A program made the position numbers and the translations under genes. Shown here piece after piece: positions 1 through 10,149 of a DNA stretch of 64,000 bases (the first letter of the stretch is position 1; each line of letters starts with the position of its first letter). Source of the stretch: DASSKF01 sp035690725 (GTDB lineage Bacteria; Actinomycetota; Actinomycetes; Actinomycetales; Dermatophilaceae); the NCBI GenBank assembly GCA_035690725.1, contig DASSKF010000117.1:1-64000 (forward strand). Direction: 5' to 3'. The notes below the pieces were generated by a model. The model saw only the letters and a list, made by a program, of their open reading frames with translations. It did no database searches and had not been told where the DNA came from.

Positions 1-42
1 CGACCGTCGTGGTCGCCCGGGCCTGCTCACGTCCCGCCGCCC

Positions 43-848
43 TCAGCGGCTCGTCGAGCGGCGGTACTGGGCGTTGGCGAGCGGGACGAAGACCGCCATG
101 ATGACCAGCGCCCAGATGACCGTGTAGGCCGCCGGGTGCTCCAGTGCCCAGGACGTGGCCCCGGCCGGGCCCCTCGGGTCGGGATTGCCGAACAGGTCGC
201 GCGCGGCCTGGGTCACCGCCGAGATCGGGTTCCACTCGGCGAACACCCGCAGCGGGCCGGGCAGCGTCTGCAGCGGCACGAACGTGTTGGCGATGAACGT
301 GAGCGGGAAGATCACGACGAACGCCGCGTTGTTGAGCACCTCCACGCTCGGCACCAGCATTCCGAGCCAGGCCATGACCCACGAGATCGCGTAGGCGAAG
401 AGCAACAGCAGCAGGAAGCCCAGCACCGCCTCCCCGACCGAGGTGCGAACGCGCCAGCCGACGGCCAGGCCGGTGAGCGCCATCACGAGCAGCGCGATGA
501 GGTTGTTGGCGACGTCGGACAGCGTGCGGCCCGTCAGCACGGCCGACGGCGCCATCGGCAGCGAGCGGAAGCGGTCGATGATCCCCTTCTTGACGTCGTC
601 GGCGAGGCCGGCGCCGGTGATCGTGGCACCGAAGACGACGGTCTGCGCGAAGATGCCCGCGATGAGGAACTCCCGGTAGGCCGCCCCGCCGCCGGACTGG
701 TCGATCGCGCCGCCGAAGACGTAGGCGAACAGCACCACGAACATGATCGGCTGGATCGTGGTGAACACCAGCAGGTCGGGCACCCGCTTGATCTTGATCA
801 GGTTGCGCTTGGCGACGACGGCGCTGTCGCTGAGCACGGTCGGGACGC

Positions 849-852
<4 letters not shown>
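43..852 (-). CDS. ABC-2 type transporter permease (DrrB-like)
   Basis: This 269-residue protein is the membrane subunit of a drug or lipid exporter in the plasma membrane. It has a cytoplasmic N-terminus of about 25 residues and then about six hydrophobic segments, starting with one near residues 28-48 (FTTIQPIMFVVLFAYVFGG). That is the layout of the ABC-2/DrrB family. The GTG start overlaps the stop of the upstream ATPase gene by 4 bp (GTGA), so the two are almost certainly translationally coupled. The substrate cannot be told from sequence; daunorubicin-type drugs, glycopeptidolipids and other amphiphiles are known substrates in the family. The product and pairing are well supported, the substrate is not. 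Confidence 0.9.
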
Positions 853-1865
<1,013 letters not shown>

Positions 1866-2042
1866 CCGACCAGCCTTTCACGCGGCACCGACACGGCTCT
1901 GCTCCTTTTTGCTGCTCTGCGGGGGCCGGTGCGACGGTCGCCACGGCTCACCCGCTCAGGTCGACCCCGAGCGGGCGAGGAACTCATCGCGGCCGCCGGT
2001 GTCCCGGGGGCGCTCCGGACCCGGTCGAGCGGTCCGCCTGCG

Positions 2043-3266
2043 CTACTCGACCGTGACGCGGTGGCCCCGGTCCCGCAGGAGCCGCAGCAGGTCGTCGCAG
2101 TGCTCCGGGCCACGCGTCTCCACCTGCAGGCCGATCTCCACCTCGTCGACCCGCAGGCTCGGGCCGGTGCGGACGTGGCCCACCTCGAGCACGTTGGCGT
2201 CCGCGTCGGCGAGCATCGCCAGCAGGCCGGCGAGTGAGCCCGGCTTGTCCGGCACGGTCACCCGGAACTGCAGGTAGCGACCGGCGGCCGCCAGCCCGTG
2301 CCGGATGATCCGCAGCAGCAGCAGCGGGTCGATGTTGCCGCCGGAGAGCACGGCCACGACCGGGCCGGCATACCGTCCCGGACCGGCCTGGAGCAGGTGG
2401 GCGACCGCGGCCGCGCCAGCAGGCTCGACCACCAGCTTCGCGCGCTCGAGCAGGAACAGCAGGGCAGCGGAGAGCGACTCCTCCTCCACGGTCTCGATGG
2501 CGTCCACGAGCTCGCTCACCACGGCGTAGGGCACCTGGCCGGGGAGACCGACGGCGATCCCGTCGGCCATGGTCTGCATCCGCTCCGCGGGGACGGGGTG
2601 ACCGGCGGCGAGGGAGCGCGGCCAGGCCGCTGCCTGCTGCGCCTGCACCCCGACGACCCGCACGTCGGGCCGTCTCGCCCTGACCACCGTGCTGATGCCG
2701 GCCAGCAGACCGCCGCCCCCGGTGCTCACCACGATGGTGCCGACGTCGGGCACCTGCTCGAGGATCTCCAGTCCGCAGGTGCCCTGACCCGCCACGATGT
2801 CGGGGTGGTCGAAGGGGTGGATGAGCACCGCCCCGGTCTCCTGCTCGATCTCCCGGGCCCGCTCCAGTCCCTCGTCGATGGTGGTCCCGAGCTGCTCCAC
2901 GTCGGCGCCGTAGCCCCTCGTCGCCAGCAGCTTCGGCATCGGTGCGCCGTGCGGCATCACCACCGTCGCCCGGATGCCGAGCAGCCGGGCCGCCAGCGCG
3001 ACCCCCTGGGCGTGGTTGCCGGCGCTCGCGCAGACGACCCCGCGCGCCTTCTCCTCCTCGCTCAGCCGGGACATCCGGGTGTAGGCGCCGCGGATCTTGA
3101 ACGACCCGGCGCGCTGGAGGTTCTCGCACTTGAGGAAGGCCGGCGCACCGATCCGCTCCCCCAGTGCCGTGCTCGGCTCCATCGGGGTGGTGTGCACGAC
3201 GCCCTCGAGGACCGTCCGGGCCGCCACGACGTCGTCCTGGCTGACCGGCAGGGTGGGGTGCGCCAT
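2043..3266 (-). CDS. ilvA: Threonine ammonia-lyase (threonine deaminase)
   Basis: This enzyme converts L-threonine to 2-oxobutanoate and ammonia, the first step of isoleucine synthesis. The 407-residue protein is a fold-type II PLP enzyme: the cofactor lysine is K57 in GSFKIRG, the SAGNHAQG motif lies at 81-88 and the phosphate-binding glycines GGGG at 183-186. Residues 331-407 form a single ACT-like regulatory domain (from YLQFRVTVPDKPG), so it is the short biosynthetic-like form with one ACT domain rather than the longer E. coli IlvA with two. The ATG at 3266 is the first start in line with the family. It follows the cystathionine synthase gene on the same strand after 32 bp, so the two may be co-transcribed and supply or use 2-oxobutanoate together. 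Confidence 0.93.
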   Translation of the reverse strand: MAHPTLPVSQDDVVAARTVLEGVVHTTPMEPSTALGERIGAPAFLKCENLQRAGSFKIRGAYTRMSRLSEEEKARGVVCASAGNHAQGVALAARLLGIRATVVMPHGAPMPKLLATRGYGADVEQLGTTIDEGLERAREIEQETGAVLIHPFDHPDIVAGQGTCGLEILEQVPDVGTIVVSTGGGGLLAGISTVVRARRPDVRVVGVQAQQAAAWPRSLAAGHPVPAERMQTMADGIAVGLPGQVPYAVVSELVDAIETVEEESLSAALLFLLERAKLVVEPAGAAAVAHLLQAGPGRYAGPVVAVLSGGNIDPLLLLRIIRHGLAAAGRYLQFRVTVPDKPGSLAGLLAMLADADANVLEVGHVRTGPSLRVDEVEIGLQVETRGPEHCDDLLRLLRDRGHRVTVE

Positions 3267-3298
3267 GGCCCCAACGGTAGTGCCGGCCGGCCGGCCGA

Positions 3299-4492
3299 TC
3301 AGCCGGAAGCGACCGACAGCGCGCGGGCCAGGTCGTCGACGAGGTCGTCGACGTCCTCGATGCCCACGGACAGCCGGACCAGGTCCGCCGGCACCTCCAG
3401 GTCGGTGCCCCGCACGCTCGCGTGCGTCATCCGGGCGGGGTGCTCGATGAGCGACTCGACCCCACCGAGCGACTCCCCGAGCGTCCAGACCTCGGTGCCT
3501 CCGCAGACCTTCACGGCGGCCTCCTCGCCGGCGCCGACCTGGAAGCTCACCATGCCCCCGAAGCGGCGCATCTGGCGCGCGGCGACCTCGTGGCCGGGGT
3601 GGCCGGGCAGCCCCGGGTAGTGCACGGCGGTGACGCCCGGGTGCCCCTGCAGGAACTCGACCACCCGCTCGGCGTTGTCGCAGTGCCGCTCCATCCGCAC
3701 CGCGAGGGTCTTCAGGCCGCGGAGCACGAGCCAGGCGTCGAACGGGCCGGCCACCGCCCCCATCGAGTTCTGGTGGAAGGCGATCCGGTCGGCGGCGTCG
3801 GCGAAGTCCGGGACGGCGACCTCGCGCGCGGTGACGACCGCGCCGCCGACGACGTCGCTGTGCCCGCCGCAGTACTTGGTGGTCGAGTGCGTGACCAGGT
3901 CGGCGCCGAGCGCGATCGGCTGCTGCAGGTAGGGCGAGGCGAAGGTGTTGTCCACCGCGAGCAGGGCACCGGCCTCGTGGGCGACCTCGGCGAGCGCTGC
4001 GATGTCGGCGATCCCGAGCAGCGGGTTCGTCGGCGTCTCGACCCACACCATCTTCGTCTGTCCGGGCCGGATCGCCACGCGCACCGACTCGGGGTCGGCG
4101 AGTGAGGCGGAGGTGTGCTCCACGCCCCACGGCCGGGCGACCTTGTCGACCAGCCGGTGCGTGCCGCCATACGCGTCGGTGGGGATGACGAGGTGGTCAC
4201 CGGGCCGGAGCAGGGCGCGGATCAGGGTGTCCTGTCCGGCGAGGCCGGAGGCGAACGCGAAGCCGCGGTCGCCGCCCTCGAGGGCGGCGAGGCACTCCTC
4301 CAGGGCGGTGCGGGTCGGGTTGGCCGAGCGGGAGTACTCATAGCCCTCCCGCATGCCGCCCACGCCGTCCTGCTTGTAGGTGGAGGTCTGGTAGATCGCG
4401 GGGGCGACCGCCCCGGTGCGGGGGTCGGGGTCCTGCCCGGCGTGGATGGCGCGGGTGGAGAACCCGCCGGCGCGGCTGTCCTGCTCTGTCAT
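3299..4492 (-). CDS. metB: Cystathionine gamma-synthase (trans-sulfuration PLP enzyme)
   Basis: This 397-residue fold-type I PLP enzyme of the Cys/Met metabolism family joins an activated homoserine ester to cysteine, forming cystathionine. The PLP lysine is K206 in HSTTKYCGG, and EYSRSANPTR near residues 52-61 is the typical phosphate/substrate motif. Family members also include cystathionine gamma-lyase and O-acetylhomoserine sulfhydrylase. The actinobacterial MetB-type sequence and a cystathionine beta-synthase elsewhere in the window (24457-25839) would complete trans-sulfuration, but a gamma-lyase role remains possible. It lies just upstream of ilvA on the same strand. Confidence 0.85.
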   Translation of the reverse strand: MTEQDSRAGGFSTRAIHAGQDPDPRTGAVAPAIYQTSTYKQDGVGGMREGYEYSRSANPTRTALEECLAALEGGDRGFAFASGLAGQDTLIRALLRPGDHLVIPTDAYGGTHRLVDKVARPWGVEHTSASLADPESVRVAIRPGQTKMVWVETPTNPLLGIADIAALAEVAHEAGALLAVDNTFASPYLQQPIALGADLVTHSTTKYCGGHSDVVGGAVVTAREVAVPDFADAADRIAFHQNSMGAVAGPFDAWLVLRGLKTLAVRMERHCDNAERVVEFLQGHPGVTAVHYPGLPGHPGHEVAARQMRRFGGMVSFQVGAGEEAAVKVCGGTEVWTLGESLGGVESLIEHPARMTHASVRGTDLEVPADLVRLSVGIEDVDDLVDDLARALSVASG

Positions 4493-4555
4493 GCCGCTCA
4501 GGCTACGGGAGCGCCGGAGCGGCGCGCGGGCCCGTCCGGCGGCGGGCCGCGCCGG

Positions 4556-5584
4556 TCAGCCGTGTGCCTCGACGCGCGGTGCCGGGCAGCCGCAGGAGGC
4601 GCGGCGCACCAGCTCGAACTCGGCCGGGAGGCGGGTCTCGGGTTGCGGCTGGCCGAGGATGCGCGCGTGGATCCGGGCCACGCCGAGCCGACCGATCGGC
4701 GCCGAGACCGGCCGGAGCGTGGTGAGGCCCGGGGTGAGGTAGCGCGAGGCCCGGATGTCGCCGATCCCGACGACCCCGATCTGGTCCGGCACGATCGCGC
4801 CCCGCGCCTGCAGCGAGCGGACCAGGGCCACCGCGGTGACGTCGCTGGCGCAGACGATCCCGTCCACCTTCACCCGTCGGTGCAGCACCTCCTGGGCGAC
4901 CTGGATGCCGCCGCGCTCGGTCAGCGGCACCCGCAGCGGGGGCCGGCGCAACCGGATGCCCGCCGCGGCGTGTGCCAGCCGGAAACCGCGGTACTGCTGG
5001 GCGAGCGTCGCCGTCGCGTCGGGGTCGCCGACGAAGGTCAGGTGCTGCCGGCCGTGCTGGAGCAGGTGGTCGGTGAGCCGCCGGGCCGCGGGCGTGATCT
5101 CGGTGCCACCGACGCTGATGCACTCGCGCATGACGGGGCGACCGAGCAGTGCGACCGGCCGGACCCGGCCCAGCGCGGCGGCCGCCGGGTCGGGCAGCGT
5201 GCCGTCCGCCAGCAGGAACCCGTCGACCCGGTCCACCAGGGTGTTGAGCAGCGACGTGGCGTCGCGGCGCCCGCTCGTGGTGAGGACGGTCAGCTGCAGC
5301 CCCCGGTCGGCGGCGGCGGCCTCGCACCCCCGCCACAGCTCGAGCACCCCGGGGGTGGCGAGGTCGGGCAGGACGACGGCGAGCACGCCGTGCTGCAGCG
5401 ACGGGGTCACCGGGCGCCGCGGCGGCCGGTAGCCGAGGGCGACGGCCGCCTCCCGGACCCGCGCCGACGTCTCCCGCGAGCCCGGTCCGCGCCCGCTCAG
5501 CACCCGGGAGACCGTCGCCGGCGACACCCCGGCCCGGCGCGCCACGTCGTGAAGCGTCGGCTCCGGTGCGGCCCCGGCCTCCAT
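4556..5584 (-). CDS. LacI-family transcriptional regulator
   Basis: This is a 342-residue DNA-binding repressor. The N-terminal helix-turn-helix (TLHDVARRAGVSPATVSRVL, about residues 10-29) is diagnostic of LacI/GalR. It is followed by a periplasmic-binding-like effector domain of about 270 residues. The ATG at 5584 was chosen because GGGAGG lies at a good distance upstream and because it places the HTH at the usual distance from the N-terminus; an in-frame start 69 bp further upstream would add unconserved residues. The regulated genes are not clear: no sugar transporter or catabolic operon adjoins it, only a flavoprotein monooxygenase gene upstream on the same strand. Its effector is unknown. 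Confidence 0.88.
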   Translation of the reverse strand: MEAGAAPEPTLHDVARRAGVSPATVSRVLSGRGPGSRETSARVREAAVALGYRPPRRPVTPSLQHGVLAVVLPDLATPGVLELWRGCEAAAADRGLQLTVLTTSGRRDATSLLNTLVDRVDGFLLADGTLPDPAAAALGRVRPVALLGRPVMRECISVGGTEITPAARRLTDHLLQHGRQHLTFVGDPDATATLAQQYRGFRLAHAAAGIRLRRPPLRVPLTERGGIQVAQEVLHRRVKVDGIVCASDVTAVALVRSLQARGAIVPDQIGVVGIGDIRASRYLTPGLTTLRPVSAPIGRLGVARIHARILGQPQPETRLPAEFELVRRASCGCPAPRVEAHG

Positions 5585-5656
5585 GCTGTCGCCCTCCCAC
5601 CGCGGGCTCGTGCCTGCGGCCCGCACGCTGCAGCATGCCAAACGGCGCGGCACCCG

Positions 5657-6823
5657 TCAGCCGGTGACGGCCGGCCCTCGCTCCCGCTGCCTGCTGCGCA
5701 CGGCGATGTGCCGGGCCACCCGGGCGGCGTCCCGGCCCACGCCGCCGACGAGCGTCGAGGCGTAGCCGCGCTGGTAGGGCAGGCCCACGAAGTACAGGCC
5801 CGGCGAGGTCCGCACGATGCCGCCGTCGTCCCGGGGCCAGCCGTCGGCACCCGTCACCGCCGGGTGGATGAACCCGAAGTCCGGCCGGAAGCCGGTGCAC
5901 CAGAGGACGTTCCGGACGCGCAGGGCCGCACCGTCCGCGAGGACGGGCAGCCCGTCCCGGGTGCCGACCGTGCGGCTGTCGACGTGGCGCACGCCGGCCG
6001 CCGCGAGGTCGGAGCGCCGGACGCCGACCAGCGGTGCCCCGCCCTGCCGGACCCGGTCCCGAAGCCGGCGCCCGCCCGAGGTGTGGTCGTTGAGCAGGTG
6101 GCGCGCGGTGAACCACAGCAGCGGCCGCGCCGCCCGTCCCCGCCCCGAGGTGAGCGGGAACGGGATCTCGCCGCTCGGGCGCCCCGACAGCCAGGTCTCG
6201 ACCCCGGCCCCCGCGAGCTCGAGCGCGATCTCCACACCCGACTGCCCGGCACCCACCACCAGCACCGCTCCGGGGAGCAGCTGACCGGGCCCCCGGTAGG
6301 CGCTGGAGTGCAGCTGCCGGATGCCGGCGTCCAGGTCTGCGGCGAACCACGGGACCCGCGGTACCTGACCACCCCCGGTCGCCACGACCACCTGGTGGGC
6401 GGTCACCGCGCCGGCGGTGGTGCTGAGGCGGAACCCCGCTCGCGGCACGTGCTCCACGCGAGTCACCAGCGTGCCGGGACGGACGGGGAGCCGGAAGCGC
6501 TCGGCATACCGCTCGAGGTAGGCGGCCATGTCCGCACCGGAGGGGAAGCTGCCCGGCGGCGCGGGGAACTCCAGCCCGGGCAGGCTGTCGTACCGAGCCG
6601 GGGTGACCAGCCGCAGCGATGCGTAGCGCTCCCGCCAGGAGTCGCCGACCCGCGGGTGGGCGTCCAGCACGAGGCACGGGCGCCCCAGCCGGCCCAGGTG
6701 GCGGGCGGTGGCCAGCCCCGCCTGTCCCCCGCCGGCGACGACCGTCTCCACGTGCTCTGCGCCGGTCGCGGTCCCGGGGTCCGGCCGGGGGACCGTCGGC
6801 CGCGTCATCGTGGTGCTGCTCAT
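5657..6823 (-). CDS. Flavin-containing monooxygenase-type oxidoreductase (CzcO-like)
   Basis: This 388-residue FAD- and NADPH-binding oxidoreductase has the first Rossmann motif GGGQAG at residues 31-36, a second dinucleotide motif GAGQSG near residue 180, and a late WCTGF motif resembling the family's conserved ATG motif. The whole length matches single-component flavoprotein monooxygenases or the CzcO/YhiN-like group. The start at 6823 is supported by GGAGG five bases upstream; an upstream in-frame start would add about 43 low-complexity residues. The roughly 220 bp between this gene and the upstream LuxR gene must contain its promoter. The substrate cannot be predicted. It sits between a LacI regulator and a LuxR regulator, all on one strand. 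Confidence 0.85.
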   Translation of the reverse strand: MSSTTMTRPTVPRPDPGTATGAEHVETVVAGGGQAGLATARHLGRLGRPCLVLDAHPRVGDSWRERYASLRLVTPARYDSLPGLEFPAPPGSFPSGADMAAYLERYAERFRLPVRPGTLVTRVEHVPRAGFRLSTTAGAVTAHQVVVATGGGQVPRVPWFAADLDAGIRQLHSSAYRGPGQLLPGAVLVVGAGQSGVEIALELAGAGVETWLSGRPSGEIPFPLTSGRGRAARPLLWFTARHLLNDHTSGGRRLRDRVRQGGAPLVGVRRSDLAAAGVRHVDSRTVGTRDGLPVLADGAALRVRNVLWCTGFRPDFGFIHPAVTGADGWPRDDGGIVRTSPGLYFVGLPYQRGYASTLVGGVGRDAARVARHIAVRSRQRERGPAVTG

Positions 6824-7044
6824 CGGTTCCTCCGTGCTGCCGAGCCCGCGGGTGTCCGGCGCCGGGCCGTCGGTGCGGGCCCGTCCGGCAGGTGCGGATG
6901 CGGTCGACGCTAGGTCCGCCGGCGTGCTTCCCGCGTCGGCCGGACGACCCAACGGGACGGTCGGGCGATGGGTCGTTCTGTGCAGGTCGACCGCCCGACG
7001 GCCCGAAACTGATCGGCCCCGCAGGCCGGCTCGTGGTGACGACG

Positions 7045-8661
7045 TCAGCGCAGGCCCTGGTCGTAGAGGTAGGCCGTCGCCGCGGCACGGGAGGAGACGC
7101 CCAGCTTGAGGTACATGTTGCTCAGGTGCCGGGCGACGGTCTTCTCGCTCAGCACGAGCGTGTGCGCCACCTGCCGGTTCGTCAGTCCCTGCGCGACGAG
7201 CCGGAGCACCTGCAGCTCCCGGCTGGTGAGCGGTGCGTTGCCCGGGGAGGACGGAGCGGCCACCCGGCGCAGCTCGGCGAGGGCACCGAGCTGCTCGAAG
7301 CTGGTGCGCGCCGCGTCGAGCTGCATGAGGGCGGACACGTCATCCCCGAGCGCGGTCAGGCACCGACTCACGAGGACCCGGACCCGCGCGGCCTCGAACG
7401 GCGCCTCGATCTCCTGCCAGGTGCGCCAGCTGTCCCGCAGCAGCCCGAGTGCCTCCGCCGCCGCACCCGTGGCGAGCTGGACGGCACCCCTGGCGCGCCA
7501 CGCCAGCGCCTTGAGCAGCGGTATGCCGCGCCCGCCCGCGATCGTGCCCAGTTCCGTTGCCACCGCGGTCGCCCCGTCGAGGTCGCCCGCCTCCAGCAGC
7601 ACCTCCACCGCGGCGTCGAGGACCTCCACGCGTGCGGGTCCGTGGAGGGTCTCGGCCAGGAGCCGCCGCACCCGGGGCGCGGCGACCTCGAGCCGGCCCT
7701 GGGCGAGCCGCAGCAGGGTGAGACCGGGCTCCGGCTCGCGGGCCAGCACGTTGGCCTCCCGGTAGGCGGTCTCGGCCTGCTCGTCCTCGCCGCGGAGCCG
7801 GTGCAGCTCGCCGCGCCGGTACCACGCCTCCCCGGCGATCCGGGACCCCGGCTCCGCGCAGGCGGTGGTCACCTCAGCGAGCGCGTCGGCCCAGTCGCCG
7901 AGGACGGTCATGACCTCCGCGCGGTGGAGCGTGCACTCCGCGCGGAAGGGGGCGAGGCCGTCCTGCGTGTCGCACCAGCGCGTCAGCGCGGCCGTCCACT
8001 GCCGGGCACGCTGCACGTCGTGCACCGCGGTGCAGGTGCTGATGACGGCGCAGTAGGTGGTGCCCGCGAGTTCAGGGAGCACCTCGTCGGCGCAGACCGC
8101 CACCATGGCCTCGTCGAGGTGGTGCACCCCCTCGTCGATCCGCCGCAGGGCCACGAGCGCCTGGCCGGCGACCAGGAGCGAGAGGGTCTCCAGCTCCGCG
8201 TCGTCGACGGAACGCCCCACGCGGAGGGCCTCCTCCCCCACGCGCAGCGCGGCGTCCGGCTCCCCGTCCTCGAGGAGCCGGTGCGCCTCGAGGCAGCCGA
8301 GCAACGCCGCCTCGGTCGACCCGGGCAGGTGCGTCTCGACCAGGTGGGTGGCCCGGGCGGCCCAGCCGCTGCCCTGGCTGGTCGCCCCCCGGTTCACCAG
8401 CTCGAACGCGTACCAGAACGCGGTGCGGGCCGCAGCCGCCCACGAGCCCCGCTCGACGAAGCCGTGGTAGGCACCGGTGAACGCCTCGTCGGCCCCGGTG
8501 CCCCGACCGGCCATGACGGACGCCGACGCGAGCAGCAGGAGGTCGGGCGCACCGAGCGACTCGGTCGCCTCCACCTCGGTGAAGGCGCCACAGCAGCCCG
8601 GCCAGGACCGCTCGCGGTAGAGCGCTCTGGCCTGCTCGATCCCCGACGTCGGCATGGCCAC
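7045..8661 (-). CDS. LuxR-family regulator with helical-repeat N-terminal region
   Basis: This 538-residue regulator ends in a clear LuxR/FixJ-type helix-turn-helix (LTSRELQVLRLVAQGLTNRQ and following residues, roughly the last 65 residues). The rest is alanine/leucine-rich and helical with TPR-like repeats. It lacks the P-loop ATPase seen in MalT/LAL regulators, so it resembles the C-terminal half of a LAL protein standing alone. The start is uncertain: a GTG at 8661 and an ATG at 8655 are both possible and neither has a strong ribosome-binding site. It may control the downstream flavoprotein gene on the same strand, but this is only positional inference. Confidence 0.82.
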   Translation of the reverse strand: MAMPTSGIEQARALYRERSWPGCCGAFTEVEATESLGAPDLLLLASASVMAGRGTGADEAFTGAYHGFVERGSWAAAARTAFWYAFELVNRGATSQGSGWAARATHLVETHLPGSTEAALLGCLEAHRLLEDGEPDAALRVGEEALRVGRSVDDAELETLSLLVAGQALVALRRIDEGVHHLDEAMVAVCADEVLPELAGTTYCAVISTCTAVHDVQRARQWTAALTRWCDTQDGLAPFRAECTLHRAEVMTVLGDWADALAEVTTACAEPGSRIAGEAWYRRGELHRLRGEDEQAETAYREANVLAREPEPGLTLLRLAQGRLEVAAPRVRRLLAETLHGPARVEVLDAAVEVLLEAGDLDGATAVATELGTIAGGRGIPLLKALAWRARGAVQLATGAAAEALGLLRDSWRTWQEIEAPFEAARVRVLVSRCLTALGDDVSALMQLDAARTSFEQLGALAELRRVAAPSSPGNAPLTSRELQVLRLVAQGLTNRQVAHTLVLSEKTVARHLSNMYLKLGVSSRAAATAYLYDQGLR

Positions 8662-8744
8662 CGTCTCACGAGACTAGTCCTCAGCGAGCCTGTCCGTGCT
8701 GCTCTTTCACGGACCGAGGGCCTCGTGGACGGCGCCGGAACGCC

Positions 8745-9494
8745 TCACCCCTCCAGCTCGAGGAGCGGACGCCCCGAGGTGGTGCGCACCTGGACGCTCG
8801 CGATCTGCGAGGGCGCCCAGGAGGTCGCGCCGGTGAGCGTGATCGTCTTGCCGGGCACCGCCTTCCAGGTCGCCACCTGCTGCGTGGCCCCCGTCCGCGA
8901 CCGGACCACCAGCTCGTATGCCGGCCACGCACCGGCCTCGTCACCGTCCCGCCGGTACGGCGAGCCACTGGCGGTGGGTTGCGTGGGCGGGTAGGTGCAG
9001 CTCAGGTCGAGCCTCGTGCCCCAGGCGACCTGCTCCAGCGCCACGACGGCGCGCAGCGCCGTGTCCCCGACCACGGCCATGGACCTGCTCGCGCTCGGCC
9101 GGCCGGCCGGCTGGCTGGAGCCGGCCGACGGCTGGGTGGCCACCTGACCCGGCTCGGGCGGGCCGGACAGGGTGAGGGCACCGACGCTCACCGCTGCCGC
9201 GACACCGGCCGCGACCCCACCCACCAGCCAACGCCGCCGCCGCTCGCGGCGCCGGACCTCGCGGATCAGCCTGGGCAGGAGAGTGTCCGGCACCGGCCCG
9301 ACGGGTTGCGCCTCGGCGACCTCGGCGGGCACCGTCGCGAGCAGGCCGGGCAGGCCGGCCAGCTCCTGGACCGACACGGCGCAACCCGGGCACTCGCGCA
9401 GGTGTGCCTCGAACGCGTACCGGTCCTGCACCGACAGCGCCCCGAGGACGTAGGCCCCGGACCACGCCCGGAACTCGTCGTGGCGGTCGTTCAC
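8745..9494 (-). CDS. Membrane-anchored zinc-binding anti-sigma factor (RslA-like)
   Basis: This 249-residue protein binds and inhibits the sigma factor encoded just upstream. The N-terminal cytoplasmic domain carries the HLRECPGC zinc-binding motif (H-x3-C-x2-C) of ZAS anti-sigma factors near residues 30-37. A single membrane segment follows near residues 85-105, and the remainder is extracytoplasmic. The GTG start overlaps the sigma-factor stop by 4 bp (GTGA) and is preceded by GGGGGAGGTG. This layout matches the SigL-RslA pair of Mycobacterium tuberculosis, where a redox- or zinc-dependent change releases the sigma factor. The sensory signal here is unknown. Confidence 0.9.
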   Translation of the reverse strand: MNDRHDEFRAWSGAYVLGALSVQDRYAFEAHLRECPGCAVSVQELAGLPGLLATVPAEVAEAQPVGPVPDTLLPRLIREVRRRERRRRWLVGGVAAGVAAAVSVGALTLSGPPEPGQVATQPSAGSSQPAGRPSASRSMAVVGDTALRAVVALEQVAWGTRLDLSCTYPPTQPTASGSPYRRDGDEAGAWPAYELVVRSRTGATQQVATWKAVPGKTITLTGATSWAPSQIASVQVRTTSGRPLLELEG

Positions 9495-10012
9495 CGCACC
9501 TCCCCCATCTCCTGGAGCGCGAGCCGGAGGGCTCGCAACGCGTAGTGGGTCCGTGACTTCACGGTGCCCGGCGGGATCCCGAGGTTCTGTGCCGCCTGCG
9601 CCACGGACCGGCCGCGGTAGTAGCACTCGACGAGAACCTCCCGGTGGTCCGGCGAGAGCCGATCGAGCGCCTCGGCCACCACCCAGGACTGCAGCAGGCG
9701 GTCGGTGCCGTCGCTGTCACCGGTCGGCCGGGGCTCCGGCAGCACGTCCGTGGACACCTCGCGGTGCGCACGCCCGGTGCGCCACTCGTCGATGACCAGG
9801 TGGCGCGCGACCGTGAACAGCCACGCGCGTGCCGAGCGCTCCGACTGGTCCAGCACCTCGGGGTGGCGCCACGCGCGCAGCAGCACCTCCTGCACGACGT
9901 CCTGGGCTCGGGCCCGGTCACCGGTGAGGCGCACGCAGTATGCCCACAGCGCTGCCGCGTGCTCGTCGTGCAGCGTGCGCATCATCTCGGCCGGCGTGGT
10001 CGTTCTGCCCAC
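9491..10012 (-). CDS. ECF RNA polymerase sigma factor, SigL-like
   Basis: This extracytoplasmic-function sigma factor has region 2 around DVVQEVLLRAWRHPE and region 4 with the helix-turn-helix around SVAQAAQNLGIPPGTVKSR. Its N-terminal part (MMRTLHDEHAAALW) closely resembles mycobacterial SigL. I place the start at the GTG at 10012, which has GGGGAGGAGG upstream (173 residues). A GTG at 10054 would give 187 residues and falls almost exactly at the start point expected from the predicted promoter, so a leaderless longer form is also possible. It is followed by, and coupled to, its anti-sigma gene, and probably regulates itself. Confidence 0.92.
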   Translation of the reverse strand: MGRTTTPAEMMRTLHDEHAAALWAYCVRLTGDRARAQDVVQEVLLRAWRHPEVLDQSERSARAWLFTVARHLVIDEWRTGRAHREVSTDVLPEPRPTGDSDGTDRLLQSWVVAEALDRLSPDHREVLVECYYRGRSVAQAAQNLGIPPGTVKSRTHYALRALRLALQEMGEVR

Positions 10013-10060
10013 ACCTCCTCCCCCGTGCGCAGGGTTCCGGCGGTCGCCGGTCACCAGAGG

Positions 10061-10087
10061 GAACGGTGCGGGGAGGGGAAAGGTTCA
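10061..10087 (-). promoter_or_regulatory. Predicted autoregulatory ECF (SigL-type) promoter
   Basis: On the minus strand, TGAACC (10087-10082) is followed after 16 bases by CGTTC (10065-10061). This resembles the TGAACC - spacer - CGT consensus reported for SigL-type sigma factors as I remember it. It lies directly upstream of the sigma gene and would start transcription near 10054. The sites are seen in the sequence; use by this sigma factor is inferred. Confidence 0.6.
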
Positions 10088-10149
10088 CCGGCGGGACCGG
10101 TCGGCCTCGAGGTCTGTTCGACCGATGCCGAACGTGGTAGGAAAGTGCC

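Noticed and set aside
2043..4130. A single long gene covering ilvA and part of metB
   Set aside because: The upstream part of the frame is a shadow of metB; the conserved threonine deaminase begins at the ATG at 3266.
5605..5640. Inverted words CGTGC/GCACG and GCTGCAGC upstream of the LacI gene as its operator
   Set aside because: The words are short and GC-rich, and such matches are expected by chance here; no clear LacI-type palindrome stands out.
4115..6913. Open frame of more than 900 codons on the plus strand
   Set aside because: It lies opposite the metB, LacI and monooxygenase genes and has shadow-like composition; the minus-strand genes carry clear motifs.
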